Source: VRUE01 sp963712595 (GTDB taxonomy: Bacteria; Actinomycetota; Thermoleophilia; Solirubrobacterales; 70-9). From it: a DNA stretch of 64,000 nucleotides. Location: contig CAVQIM010000001.1 in assembly GCA_963712595.1 (NCBI GenBank), positions 992,001 to 1,056,000 on the forward strand, given 5' to 3'. Numbering within the stretch: the stretch's first letter is position 1; the number at the start of each line of letters is the position of its first letter. Below the pieces are notes generated by a model, which saw only the letters and a list, made by a program, of their open reading frames with translations, was not told the origin of the DNA and did not search any database. Both the position numbers and the translations under genes were made by a program. This document shows, piece by piece, positions 34,773-41,895 of this stretch.

Positions 34773-36311
34773 TTGGAGGCATCAGCTCTTACACATGCCA
34801 GTCGCCGCGGATTGCTCGCACGACGCTCGCCGCTGCTCAAGCTGCAGGGCGACGACCGGCTGATCGCGATGGCCCGCGCCGGCAACCCCGGCGCCTTCGA
34901 GGCGATCGTCGACCGCTACCAGGGACGCCTGCTCGGCTTCTGCCGGCAGATGCTGGGATCGACCGAGGACGCCGAGGACGTGCTGCAGGAGGTCTTCGTC
35001 AACGCCTACCGGGCGATGCTCGCCGACGAGCGCGAGATCAACCTCCGTCCGTGGCTCTACCGGATCGCGCGCAACCGCTGCCTCAATCACCTGCGCAAAC
35101 CGACCGCCGACGCCCAGGAATCGATGGACATGGTGCCAACGGTCGAGGCGGCTTCGACGGCGGAGAAGGTCCACAATCGCGAGGAGTTCCGCCAGCTCCT
35201 CACCGACGTGGGCAAGCTTCCCGAGACGCAGCGCTCTGCCCTGCTGCTACGCGAGATGGATGCGATGTCATACGAGGAGATCGCGCAGGCGATGGAGACC
35301 AGCGTGCCCTCGGTCAAGTCGCTGCTGGTGCGGGCGAGGATCTCGCTCGCCGAGGCCAGCCAGGCCCGCCAGCTGACCTGCGGCGAGGTGCGAATCGACC
35401 TCGCCGAGGCGGCCGAGGGCCTGCGCAAGCTCTCCGGCCCGGTGCGGCGCCACGTCCGCGACTGCGAAGAGTGCGCCGACTTCCGCTCCCAGCTGCGTTC
35501 CAACGACAAGGTCTTGGCGGCGCTGGTTCCAGTCGGTCCCCTGGTGGCGCTGAAGGGCTTCATCGCGTCCAAGCTTGGCCTGGGAGGGGCAGGGACCGGT
35601 GGCGCCGCGACCGCGACCGCGACGGGCGCCGGCGCCACCGGAGCCGGCGCTGTCGGCAGCGTCGGCGCCGCGCTCAGCTCGGGTGGTGCAGCCGGGGGCA
35701 TCGGAGCCGTCGGCGGCGCGATCGGCACCAAGGCCGTCGCGGGCGTCGTTACCGCCGCGGTGCTCACGGCCGGCGCGGTCGAGGTACAGCAGAGCGGACA
35801 GACGCCGGTGAGCCCCCCGGCTTCGATCTCCCGCGTTCACCAAGGACCCACCACCGAACTTGCGCCGGCGCGCAACGCCGCGATCGCTCCAGCGCACGAG
35901 CAGGAAACGGCGCCCACCGAGGCCCCGCCCGCCGAACCGGCGCAGGCGACCGAGGAGGTCAAGTCTCCCGTAACCGAAGCGGTCGCCGGGGAAGCGGCGG
36001 ATCAGTCGAGCAGCGACAGCGAAGCCGAAGCCACTCAGCCTGCGGTGGCGATCGAGGGCGCAACTCCGTCAACGGGCGCAGGCGCTCCGGCTGCCGGCGG
36101 CACCGTAGTCGTCACGGTCGGTGGGGGCACCGGGGGCAGCGAAGCCGCCCCCGCACCTGCCCCGGAAAGCACGCCGGCCCCGCCGCAGACTCCTCCCGCC
36201 CCGCCAGCCGAAGAAGCCAGCCCCCCGCCTGCGGAAACACCGCCCCCGAGTTCGTCCTCGAACCCCGAAGGCGAAGGCCCGTCCAGCGCCGACGCGGCTC
36301 CGGGCGCCTGA
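34773..36311 (+). CDS. ECF sigma factor fused to zinc anti-sigma, membrane helix and Pro/Ala-rich tail
   Basis: 512 residues. Region sigma2 at about 28-108 (AFEAIVDRYQGRLLGFCRQM, DAEDVLQEVFVNAYR), sigma4 at about 145-195 (PETQRSALLLREMDAMSYEEIAQ). Next a ZAS-type anti-sigma zinc site: Cys203, His227, Cys231, Cys234 (HVRDCEEC). Then a Gly/Ala-rich linker, a membrane helix near 318-338, and a Pro/Glu/Ala-rich extracellular tail of about 170 residues. TTG start with GGAGG six bases upstream. One chain thus holds sigma factor, inhibitor and sensor; release would need proteolysis or zinc-thiol change (inference). Confidence 0.88.
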   Translation: MEASALTHASRRGLLARRSPLLKLQGDDRLIAMARAGNPGAFEAIVDRYQGRLLGFCRQMLGSTEDAEDVLQEVFVNAYRAMLADEREINLRPWLYRIARNRCLNHLRKPTADAQESMDMVPTVEAASTAEKVHNREEFRQLLTDVGKLPETQRSALLLREMDAMSYEEIAQAMETSVPSVKSLLVRARISLAEASQARQLTCGEVRIDLAEAAEGLRKLSGPVRRHVRDCEECADFRSQLRSNDKVLAALVPVGPLVALKGFIASKLGLGGAGTGGAATATATGAGATGAGAVGSVGAALSSGGAAGGIGAVGGAIGTKAVAGVVTAAVLTAGAVEVQQSGQTPVSPPASISRVHQGPTTELAPARNAAIAPAHEQETAPTEAPPAEPAQATEEVKSPVTEAVAGEAADQSSSDSEAEATQPAVAIEGATPSTGAGAPAAGGTVVVTVGGGTGGSEAAPAPAPESTPAPPQTPPAPPAEEASPPPAETPPPSSSSNPEGEGPSSADAAPGA

Positions 36312-36348
36312 GCAGCTGGCGTTCCGGCCCCCCGTTTCGACGCTCCCG

Positions 36349-37275
36349 CTACTGCAGGCCAATCACCTTGAGCCGCCGCATCAGGCAGGTGCCGGCGAAT
36401 TTGCGCGTGTCGGCGAGCGAGTAGCCGAATAGCTCGTAGTCCTCGTCTTCCGGCGCCCAGGGCGGTGAGAGGACGCCATCCGCGACCGGCAGCGATTCCT
36501 CCAGCGTGCGCTGGATCGCCTGCTTGTAGCGCTCGTCCTCGTGCGCCTTCTCGCGCAGGAAGACCGAGCCGAAGGCGACGTGGCGGTGCTCGTCACGGGC
36601 GACGTTCTGGAAGCCTTCGACGAAGGCCGGCAGGGTGCCCTCGCGTTCGTTGTAATCCATGATGAAGTGCTGCCCGGTGAGGGCCAGCATCCCCTCGATC
36701 ACCATGTGGTAGAGGGTCACCGCCTCGACCAGGGCCTCGGTGTCCTCCGGCTCGGTCGAGAGGCGGTCGGTCCGCTTCTTCAGCATCTCGTCGAAGAGGC
36801 GGCCGAAGTTCTCGTTGAGATGCTCGGAGGTCTCGCTCAGCATCGCGCTGAGGTCGTCGCACTCGAGCACCCCGACCTCGCGGTAGAAGCGCTCGAAGAA
36901 GCGCACGTGGCGAGCCTCGTCGGCGATCTGGGTGCAGAGGAAGATCCGCTGGTCCTCGGTCGGCGCCGCCCGCATGATCGGACCCAGCTCCTCGGCCACC
37001 TTCTGCTCGCCGATGAAGAAGGAGGAGAGCCCGTACATGCGCTGGAACCGCTCCTCCTCGTCGAAGCGCTCGTTCCAGTCCTCGCGGTCGCGGCTGAAGT
37101 CGAGCTCCTGGGTTTGCCACTGCTGGCGCTCCCAGAGCATGTAGAGCTCCTCGTAGGTGAGCAGCTTCACCTCGGAAGTGCGGTCGGCGGCCTCCATCAG
37201 CGCCGGGTCGGCGGTGGCCTGGAAGTCGGCCCGCCCTGTCCTCAACTCGGTCCCGGAGGCCTCAGTGGTTCCCAT
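36349..37275 (-). CDS. ribonucleotide reductase R2-like ferritin-fold oxidase
   Basis: 308 residues with a four-helix di-metal site: Glu90 (FIGEQ), Glu120 and His123 (DEARH), Glu194 (VIEGM), Glu229 and His232 (DEHRH). The position of the tyrosyl radical (four residues after His123) is Phe127, as in R2-like ligand-binding oxidases and some R2c proteins, so a normal class Ia/Ib radical subunit is unlikely. No nrdE/nrdA large subunit is near. Likely an Mn/Fe or Fe/Fe oxidase; substrate unknown. Confidence 0.8.
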   Translation of the reverse strand: MGTTEASGTELRTGRADFQATADPALMEAADRTSEVKLLTYEELYMLWERQQWQTQELDFSRDREDWNERFDEEERFQRMYGLSSFFIGEQKVAEELGPIMRAAPTEDQRIFLCTQIADEARHVRFFERFYREVGVLECDDLSAMLSETSEHLNENFGRLFDEMLKKRTDRLSTEPEDTEALVEAVTLYHMVIEGMLALTGQHFIMDYNEREGTLPAFVEGFQNVARDEHRHVAFGSVFLREKAHEDERYKQAIQRTLEESLPVADGVLSPPWAPEDEDYELFGYSLADTRKFAGTCLMRRLKVIGLQ

Positions 37276-37317
37276 TCGCTACTCCCCTCGGCTCGGCTGC
37301 GGTTCGGCCGAGACTAG

Positions 37318-37347
37318 CACTCGACTGGCTGGTCAGCCAGTCGAGTG
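37318..37347. terminator. 14-bp hairpin over the stop codon of the MBL hydrolase
   Basis: Arms CACTCGACTGGCTG and CAGCCAGTCGAGTG around GT. The MBL gene's TGA (37333-37335) lies in the loop, so the right arm is coding and the left is downstream. It probably ends the 38053/37333 transcript before the R2-like gene. Confidence 0.6.
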
Positions 37348-38049
37348 GGACTCGCCCGCGCCGAGGAGGACGACCGACGACGAGGTCTTCGACTCCACCT
37401 CGGACTTGAACGCTGCAGCGTCGGTCTCGATCGGGGGAAACGTGTCGTAGTGCATCGGGATCACAATGCCTGCGCCGACGAATTCCGCCGCGACAACGGC
37501 ATCGTGGCGATCCATCGTGTAGTGGCCGCCGATCGGCAGCAGGGCGACGTCGATCGGATTTCGTTCGGCGATCAGCTTCATGTCACCGAAGAGGCAGGTA
37601 TCGCCGGCGTGGTAGACCGTCACCCCACCGAGGTTGATCAGCAGCCCCGCCGGGGTGCCGGTGACGGTTCCCGGCGTGGGGCTGAAGGGCGCCTCGGCGG
37701 AGCCCGCAATCGTGCTCGTGTGCCAGGCCGGCACGAGCTTCACCCAGCCCCAGTCGAACCTCACCGTCCCGCCGAGGTTCGGATCGTGGACCTGCTCGAC
37801 GCCTTGCTCTTCGAGCCAGTTGGCGATCTCGACGATCGCCACGCACTCCGCGCCGCTGCGGGTCGCGACGCCAACCGCATCGGCCATGTGGTCGACGTGC
37901 CCGTGGGAGATGACGACGACGGTCGGGTCCACGTCCTCGGCGCTCGCCACCGCCGCCGGATTGTTGGGCTTGAGGAACGGGTCGACCAGAACCGTGGTCT
38001 CGCCATCGCTCAGCTCGAAGCACGAGTGCCCGTGAAATCGAATCTCCAT
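37333..38049 (-). CDS. UPF0173-type metal-dependent hydrolase (MBL fold)
   Basis: 238 residues. N-terminal MEIRFHGHSCFELSDGE, zinc motif SHGHVDHMAD, then PAWHTS, YHAGDTCLFGDM and LPIGGHYTMD, the order of the UlaG/YtkL-like UPF0173 family. This group has hydrolase activity on lactones or phosphate esters in some members, unproven in most. It starts 3 bases after the stop of the small upstream gene, so both are one operon. Confidence 0.87.
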   Translation of the reverse strand: MEIRFHGHSCFELSDGETTVLVDPFLKPNNPAAVASAEDVDPTVVVISHGHVDHMADAVGVATRSGAECVAIVEIANWLEEQGVEQVHDPNLGGTVRFDWGWVKLVPAWHTSTIAGSAEAPFSPTPGTVTGTPAGLLINLGGVTVYHAGDTCLFGDMKLIAERNPIDVALLPIGGHYTMDRHDAVVAAEFVGAGIVIPMHYDTFPPIETDAAAFKSEVESKTSSSVVLLGAGESHSTG

Positions 38050-38052
38050 CTC

Positions 38053-38376
38053 TCAGTGCTCTCCTATCTCGTTGGTGTCGGTCATCTCCTCGTGGAGTGC
38101 CCAGCCGACGGCGACTCCAACCATCATTCCCATCCTCGCCTCTTCTGCCAGCAGCGAACGGACCGCCGCCACCCGCTCGTCGGGATCGGGAACGGTTGCC
38201 GCCTTCAGCGTCTCTGCCTCGTGGGACTCGCCGAACCAGCCGCCCTCGGCTAGCGCCGCCGCCAGCACCTTCTGCAGCTGCGGCGCGGCGCGGGCCACGA
38301 TCCGCTCAGCCTCAGCGAAGCGCTCGGCGTCGAGGAGACGCTCGATGGCGGCGTCGAGTTCCGCGTCGGAGGGCAC
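38053..38376 (-). CDS. small hypothetical protein upstream of MBL hydrolase
   Basis: 107 residues, mainly helical: SDAELDAAIERLLDAERFAEAERIVARAA, then a short segment RMGMMVGVAVGWALHEEM that could be a weak membrane helix. No family recognised. Operonic with the MBL hydrolase (3-base gap). The 99 bases upstream (38377-38475) hold nothing recognisable. Confidence 0.6.
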   Translation of the reverse strand: MPSDAELDAAIERLLDAERFAEAERIVARAAPQLQKVLAAALAEGGWFGESHEAETLKAATVPDPDERVAAVRSLLAEEARMGMMVGVAVGWALHEEMTDTNEIGEH

Positions 38377-38475
38377 TTGCGAGCAAGCCTAGCCGTCCCC
38401 GGGCGCGGGAGGGCGGCGTGAGATCGCCGGGTGCGATGAGCGCGCCCGCCCGGAAGCGGAGGAGACGGCGCCCGG

Positions 38476-39240
38476 CTAGTGAGATTGGTTCAGAGCCGAG
38501 GCGGCGAGGCCGGCGAGGCCGCCGACGGCGCCGCCGACCAGGCCGGCGAAGACGTCTGCGCTGGAGTCGAAGATCGGCAGCGCCAGCAGCACCGCGGCGG
38601 CAACGAGGACGCCGATCGTGTCGAAGTCGTCGTCGATCGTGTGGTGAGTCTCGGCGCGGCGAATCGCGAACCAGGCGGCAACCGCCCCCAGTGCCATTCC
38701 GTTGCCCCCGGCGATCACCTCGATGTCGCCCTGGGCGTGGGCGATGCCGCTGGCCACGAGCATCCCCAGCGACCCGCAGGCGACCAGCAGGACCGCGGCC
38801 GCCGGACTTCCCAGGCGCCGCTCCAGGCCGGTGGCGAAGATCGCCAAGCCGATGGCGACGACGAAGAGGTAGCCGACGTCGACATAGGCGAAGGGAGCGG
38901 TGAGGAAGCGCCACCACTGGTCCTCGAACGGCACCACGAGGCCGCCGAAGGTGCTGAGCGAGTCGCCGCTCGCCTTCTGCACGAGCAGCAGGATCGCGGG
39001 GCCGACGATCGCCGCGGCCGTGGCGTAGGGGCGGAACGCGGCGCTCGGATCGGTGCGGCGGCGGCGCAGGATCCGCGGCCGGGCCCGCCGCGGCGGCTTC
39101 GCCTCGAGGCCGTCGCCGCGGCGTTCGAGCTTCGGAGCCCGCTTGCGCAACCGCGCCCCGCAGTAGGGGCACTCGGTTACGTAGGGACTGACCTCGGAGC
39201 CGCAGTTCTTGCAGATGACGCTGAGCTCAGTCTCGCTCAT
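38476..39240 (-). CDS. rhomboid-like membrane protein with N-terminal zinc ribbon, catalytic residues absent
   Basis: 254 residues. An N-terminal zinc ribbon (Cys10, Cys13, Cys24, Cys27: CKNCG...CPYCG), a basic linker, then about six membrane helices. WWRFLTAPFAYVDVGYL followed by GLERRLG corresponds to the rhomboid L1 loop and helix 2, but the His residues are gone; GGNGMALG (178-185) takes the place of GxSG with Asn for the nucleophile Ser; the last helix has DVFAGLVGG where the catalytic His is expected. It is therefore likely a non-proteolytic rhomboid. Start ATG 39240 chosen because the zinc ribbon follows directly. Confidence 0.75.
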   Translation of the reverse strand: MSETELSVICKNCGSEVSPYVTECPYCGARLRKRAPKLERRGDGLEAKPPRRARPRILRRRRTDPSAAFRPYATAAAIVGPAILLLVQKASGDSLSTFGGLVVPFEDQWWRFLTAPFAYVDVGYLFVVAIGLAIFATGLERRLGSPAAAVLLVACGSLGMLVASGIAHAQGDIEVIAGGNGMALGAVAAWFAIRRAETHHTIDDDFDTIGVLVAAAVLLALPIFDSSADVFAGLVGGAVGGLAGLAASALNQSH

Positions 39241-39342
39241 GGTCAAACGAGGATAACCGCCCCGCGAGGACCGCTTGAACCCTCGCTGCGGTGACATACT
39301 GGGGCCTTACCCGTTTCCGTGGACCATTAGGAGGAAATCAGC

Positions 39343-40263
39343 GTGGAGTTGAAGAGCCTGACCGAGCAGAAATCGCTGCTGGCCACCCTGGCCCCCGGCA
39401 AACGAGCGCGCCTGCGGCGGCTGCTCTTCGAGTTCGGCCCCGGCAACGGCACCCTGATGCTGCTGCCGATCGACCAGGGGATCGAGCACGGGCCGCGCGA
39501 CTTCTTCCCCAACCCCGCCTCCAAGGACCCCGACTACCAGTTCCGCCTCGCGGTCGAGGCGGGCTACTCGGCCCTCGCCTGCCAGATCGGGATGGCGAGC
39601 AAGTACTACCCCGACTACGCCGGCCAGGTTCCCCTGATCCTCAAGGTCAACGGCAAGACCGACGTTCCCTCCTCCGCCAAGGCCTTCTCGAGCTGCAACG
39701 CCAGCGTCGAGGACGCGGTGCGCCTCGGTGCCGACGCGGTCGGCTACACGCTCTACGTCGGCTCGCCGCGCCAGGACGAGGACCTCGCCCAGCTGCGCCA
39801 GGTCCGCCAGGACTGCGACCGCTTCGGGATGCCGCTGGTCGTCTGGTCCTACCCACGAGGCGAGGCGATCGACGCCAAGGGCGGCGCCGGCTCCTTCTAC
39901 GCGATCGACTACGCGGCGCGGATGGCGATGGAGATGGGCGCCGACGTGGTCAAGCTCAACATGCCCAAGATCAACGCGGACAAGGACAAGGACTCTCCCG
40001 CCCCCTATAACGAGATGCAGGTCGACGAGGCGGAGGCGATCCGCCAGTGCGTCGAGTCTGCCGGCCGCTCCCTCGTGGTCCTCTCCGGCGGCTCCAAGGT
40101 CGACGACGAGACCGTGCTCACCCACACCCGCGAGATCATGCAGGCGGGGGGCTCGGGCGTGATCTTCGGCCGCAACGTCTGGCAGCGCGAGTGGAACGAC
40201 GCGCTGGAGATCATCGCCCAGATCAAAGAGACGCTGCTAAGCAACGTTCAGCGAATTCCCTAG
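39343..40263 (+). CDS. fba: class I fructose-bisphosphate aldolase (DhnA type)
   Basis: 306 residues. Schiff-base enzyme of glycolysis and gluconeogenesis, splitting fructose 1,6-bisphosphate to two trioses. Visible: MLLPIDQGIEHGPRDFF, LILKVNGKTD, GADVVKLNMPK with the Schiff-base Lys, and phosphate-binding VLSGGSK and GVIFGRNVWQR. GTG start with AGGAGG eight bases upstream. Followed by a stable hairpin. Confidence 0.92.
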   Translation: MELKSLTEQKSLLATLAPGKRARLRRLLFEFGPGNGTLMLLPIDQGIEHGPRDFFPNPASKDPDYQFRLAVEAGYSALACQIGMASKYYPDYAGQVPLILKVNGKTDVPSSAKAFSSCNASVEDAVRLGADAVGYTLYVGSPRQDEDLAQLRQVRQDCDRFGMPLVVWSYPRGEAIDAKGGAGSFYAIDYAARMAMEMGADVVKLNMPKINADKDKDSPAPYNEMQVDEAEAIRQCVESAGRSLVVLSGGSKVDDETVLTHTREIMQAGGSGVIFGRNVWQREWNDALEIIAQIKETLLSNVQRIP

Positions 40264-40286
40264 CCGGGAGCGGGGAGAGAAAGTCC

Positions 40287-40313
40287 GCCCCACCCCTTAG
40301 GCGGGGGTGGGGC
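40287..40313 (+). terminator. GC hairpin after fba, overlapping the nuclease start
   Basis: 10-bp stem GCCCCACCCC / GGGGTGGGGC with a 7-base loop. No T run follows, so termination may be partial. The GTG of the thermonuclease gene (40307) lies in the right arm. Confidence 0.5.
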
Positions 40314-40825
40314 TTACGTGGACACGCGGTCAGCTCGGCAGCCTGGCGCTGCTGCTGATCGCCGCGGCGCTGATCCTGCGGCCGTGGGAAGGCGGCGGCT
40401 CGAGCGCGGAGGGGCCAGATGCCGTCAGGGCGCTCGTGCTCCGCGCAATCGACGGCGACACGATCGAGACCCGGATCGGCGGACGGGCGGAGGACGTTCG
40501 CTACATCGGCGTCGACACCCCGGAGACGGTCAAGCCCGACACGCCGGTGCAGTGCTTCGGCCCGCGTGCATCGGCCTTCAACCACCGCCTGGTCGAAGGG
40601 AAGCGCGTGCGGCTCGTCTTCGGCGTCGAGCGGCGCGACGCCTACGGCCGCCTGCTCGCCTACGTCTACCGGGGGCGGCGCTTCGTCAACGCGGCGCTGG
40701 TTCGGCGCGGGCTCGCGCGCTCGCTGACGATCCCCCCGAACGACCGCTTCGCACCGCTGATGCGGCGGCTGGAGCTGCGCGCCGCGCGCGCCGGCCGCGG
40801 GCTCTGGGGCGCCTGCCCACCGTAG
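40307..40825 (+). CDS. thermonuclease (SNase-like) family protein, exported or membrane-anchored
   Basis: 172 residues. Residues 8-26 form a hydrophobic signal or anchor (GQLGSLALLLIAAALILRP). The SNase domain begins at about 40: IDGDTIETRIGG, VRYIGVDTPETVKP, and later FGVERRDAYGRLLAYVY and LVRRGLAR. The catalytic Arg-Glu-Arg set of staphylococcal nuclease is kept (Arg in VRYIG, Glu in TPET, Arg near ERRD). GTG start inside a hairpin; no other in-frame start before the domain. Confidence 0.82.
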   Translation: MGLTWTRGQLGSLALLLIAAALILRPWEGGGSSAEGPDAVRALVLRAIDGDTIETRIGGRAEDVRYIGVDTPETVKPDTPVQCFGPRASAFNHRLVEGKRVRLVFGVERRDAYGRLLAYVYRGRRFVNAALVRRGLARSLTIPPNDRFAPLMRRLELRAARAGRGLWGACPP

Positions 40826-40913
40826 CGGGGCGTGACATATGCCACATCTCCCGCCTGCAAGCCCTCGTTCGCCTTTGCTACGGTCCCCCGCGGCCCACGG
40901 GCCACCCCGATCT

Positions 40914-41153
40914 ATGCGAATGCGACAGAGCATCTCCCAGTTCGAGACGGCATTCGAGCAGGAGACCACCTTGGAGCGTCGCCGGCGAGAGCAGCTCCGT
41001 CGCCGCGCCGCGAACCGCTCGCGCGCGCGGCGGATCAGCCGCAGCGAGCAGGAGAGCAAGGTGCGCTTCAGCGTCCTCGCCGTCTGCCTCACCGTGACCG
41101 TCGTCGTGGTCGTGATCACGATGTTCGAGGCCCTCGCGTTCCTGATGGCGTAG
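40914..41153 (+). CDS. small tail-anchored membrane protein
   Basis: 79 residues from ATG 40914: an N-terminal charged helix very rich in Arg and Glu (TLERRRREQLRRRAANRSRARR), then a single C-terminal membrane helix (SVLAVCLTVTVVVVVITMFEALAFL). No family recognised. Its basic cytosolic part could contact nucleic acid or lipid headgroups. Confidence 0.62.
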   Translation: MRMRQSISQFETAFEQETTLERRRREQLRRRAANRSRARRISRSEQESKVRFSVLAVCLTVTVVVVVITMFEALAFLMA

Positions 41154-41197
41154 TGGCCGTGCGAACGACCGCCTCCGTTGAATAGACTCGCCCGCCG

Positions 41198-41776
41198 ATG
41201 GCACGACGCTCTCTAAAGCCGCAGCTCAACCAGATCCGCGCCTGGGTCCGCCAGGGGCGAACCGACGCCTGGATCGCCCACCAGCTCGAAGTCAGCGCGT
41301 CGGAGCTGCGCGAGTTCCGCAAACAGCACGGCTTCACCCCCGACGAGGAGGACGCCGGCTCTGCCGAAGTCGACCTCCGCGACGAGATCGAGGCGGAGAT
41401 CGAGGCCGCAGTGGCCGAGGAGCCCGAAGAGGAGGAGGCCGAGGCGGAGGCGGAGGCGGAGGCGGAAGACGAAAGCGAGGACGGCGAGTCGTCGTCTCGC
41501 GAGGGAAGCGGGGATCGACCGAAACGGCGCCGTCGGCGCGGCAGGCGCGGCGGCCGTGGGCGTCGCAAAGATCTCGAGGGGACCTTCGACCACGGCAAGG
41601 AGGACGGCTACGGCCTCTGGCTCGACCCGTCGGTCAAAGACAATCCCGTCTATGCCGAGCACTGGGCCGGCAAGCGTGAGGTAACGGTTCGGATCGATGC
41701 CGATCAGATCGTGATTCGCCGTGTTGGCAGCGAGGCGCCCGATTCAGACGACCCGAGCGCCGGGTCGGACGATTAG
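41198..41776 (+). CDS. hypothetical protein with acidic run and Arg/Gly run
   Basis: 192 residues. N-terminal helix-turn-helix-like segment (LNQIRAWVRQGRTDAWIAHQL, ASELREFRKQHG), an acidic Glu/Ala/Asp region at about 55-100, a basic RPKRRRRRGRRGGRGRRK patch, and a conserved-looking C-terminal domain (FDHGKEDGYGLWLDPSV, REVTVRIDADQIVIRRV). Polyampholyte layout suggests nucleic-acid association. No family recognised. Confidence 0.65.
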   Translation: MARRSLKPQLNQIRAWVRQGRTDAWIAHQLEVSASELREFRKQHGFTPDEEDAGSAEVDLRDEIEAEIEAAVAEEPEEEEAEAEAEAEAEDESEDGESSSREGSGDRPKRRRRRGRRGGRGRRKDLEGTFDHGKEDGYGLWLDPSVKDNPVYAEHWAGKREVTVRIDADQIVIRRVGSEAPDSDDPSAGSDD

Positions 41777-41782
41777 GGCACA

Positions 41783-41895
41783 GCACCAGTCTCAGCAGGC
41801 TTCCGCTTAACTTTTTCGTGGATCGTTGGATTGCTGGCGCCCGTGGGTGCGCCCGCGAAAAAGTACAAGACGCTCCAGCCTGCTGAGACGGGTGC
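41783..41895. repeat. composite inverted repeat filling the gap between convergent genes
   Basis: Outer arms 41783-41801 and 41877-41895 pair at 18 of 19 positions (core GTCTCAGCAGGCT); inner arms ACTTTTTCG (41810-41818) and CGAAAAAGT (41856-41864) are perfect; an innermost GGCGC / GCGCC adds a third stem. It runs from just after one stop codon to the other. Probably a bidirectional terminator; cruciform potential is high. Confidence 0.6.

Noticed and set aside
41450..41480. Tandem DNA repeat in the acidic coding region
   Set aside because: It is only a run of alternating Glu and Ala codons (GAGGCG), explained by protein composition.
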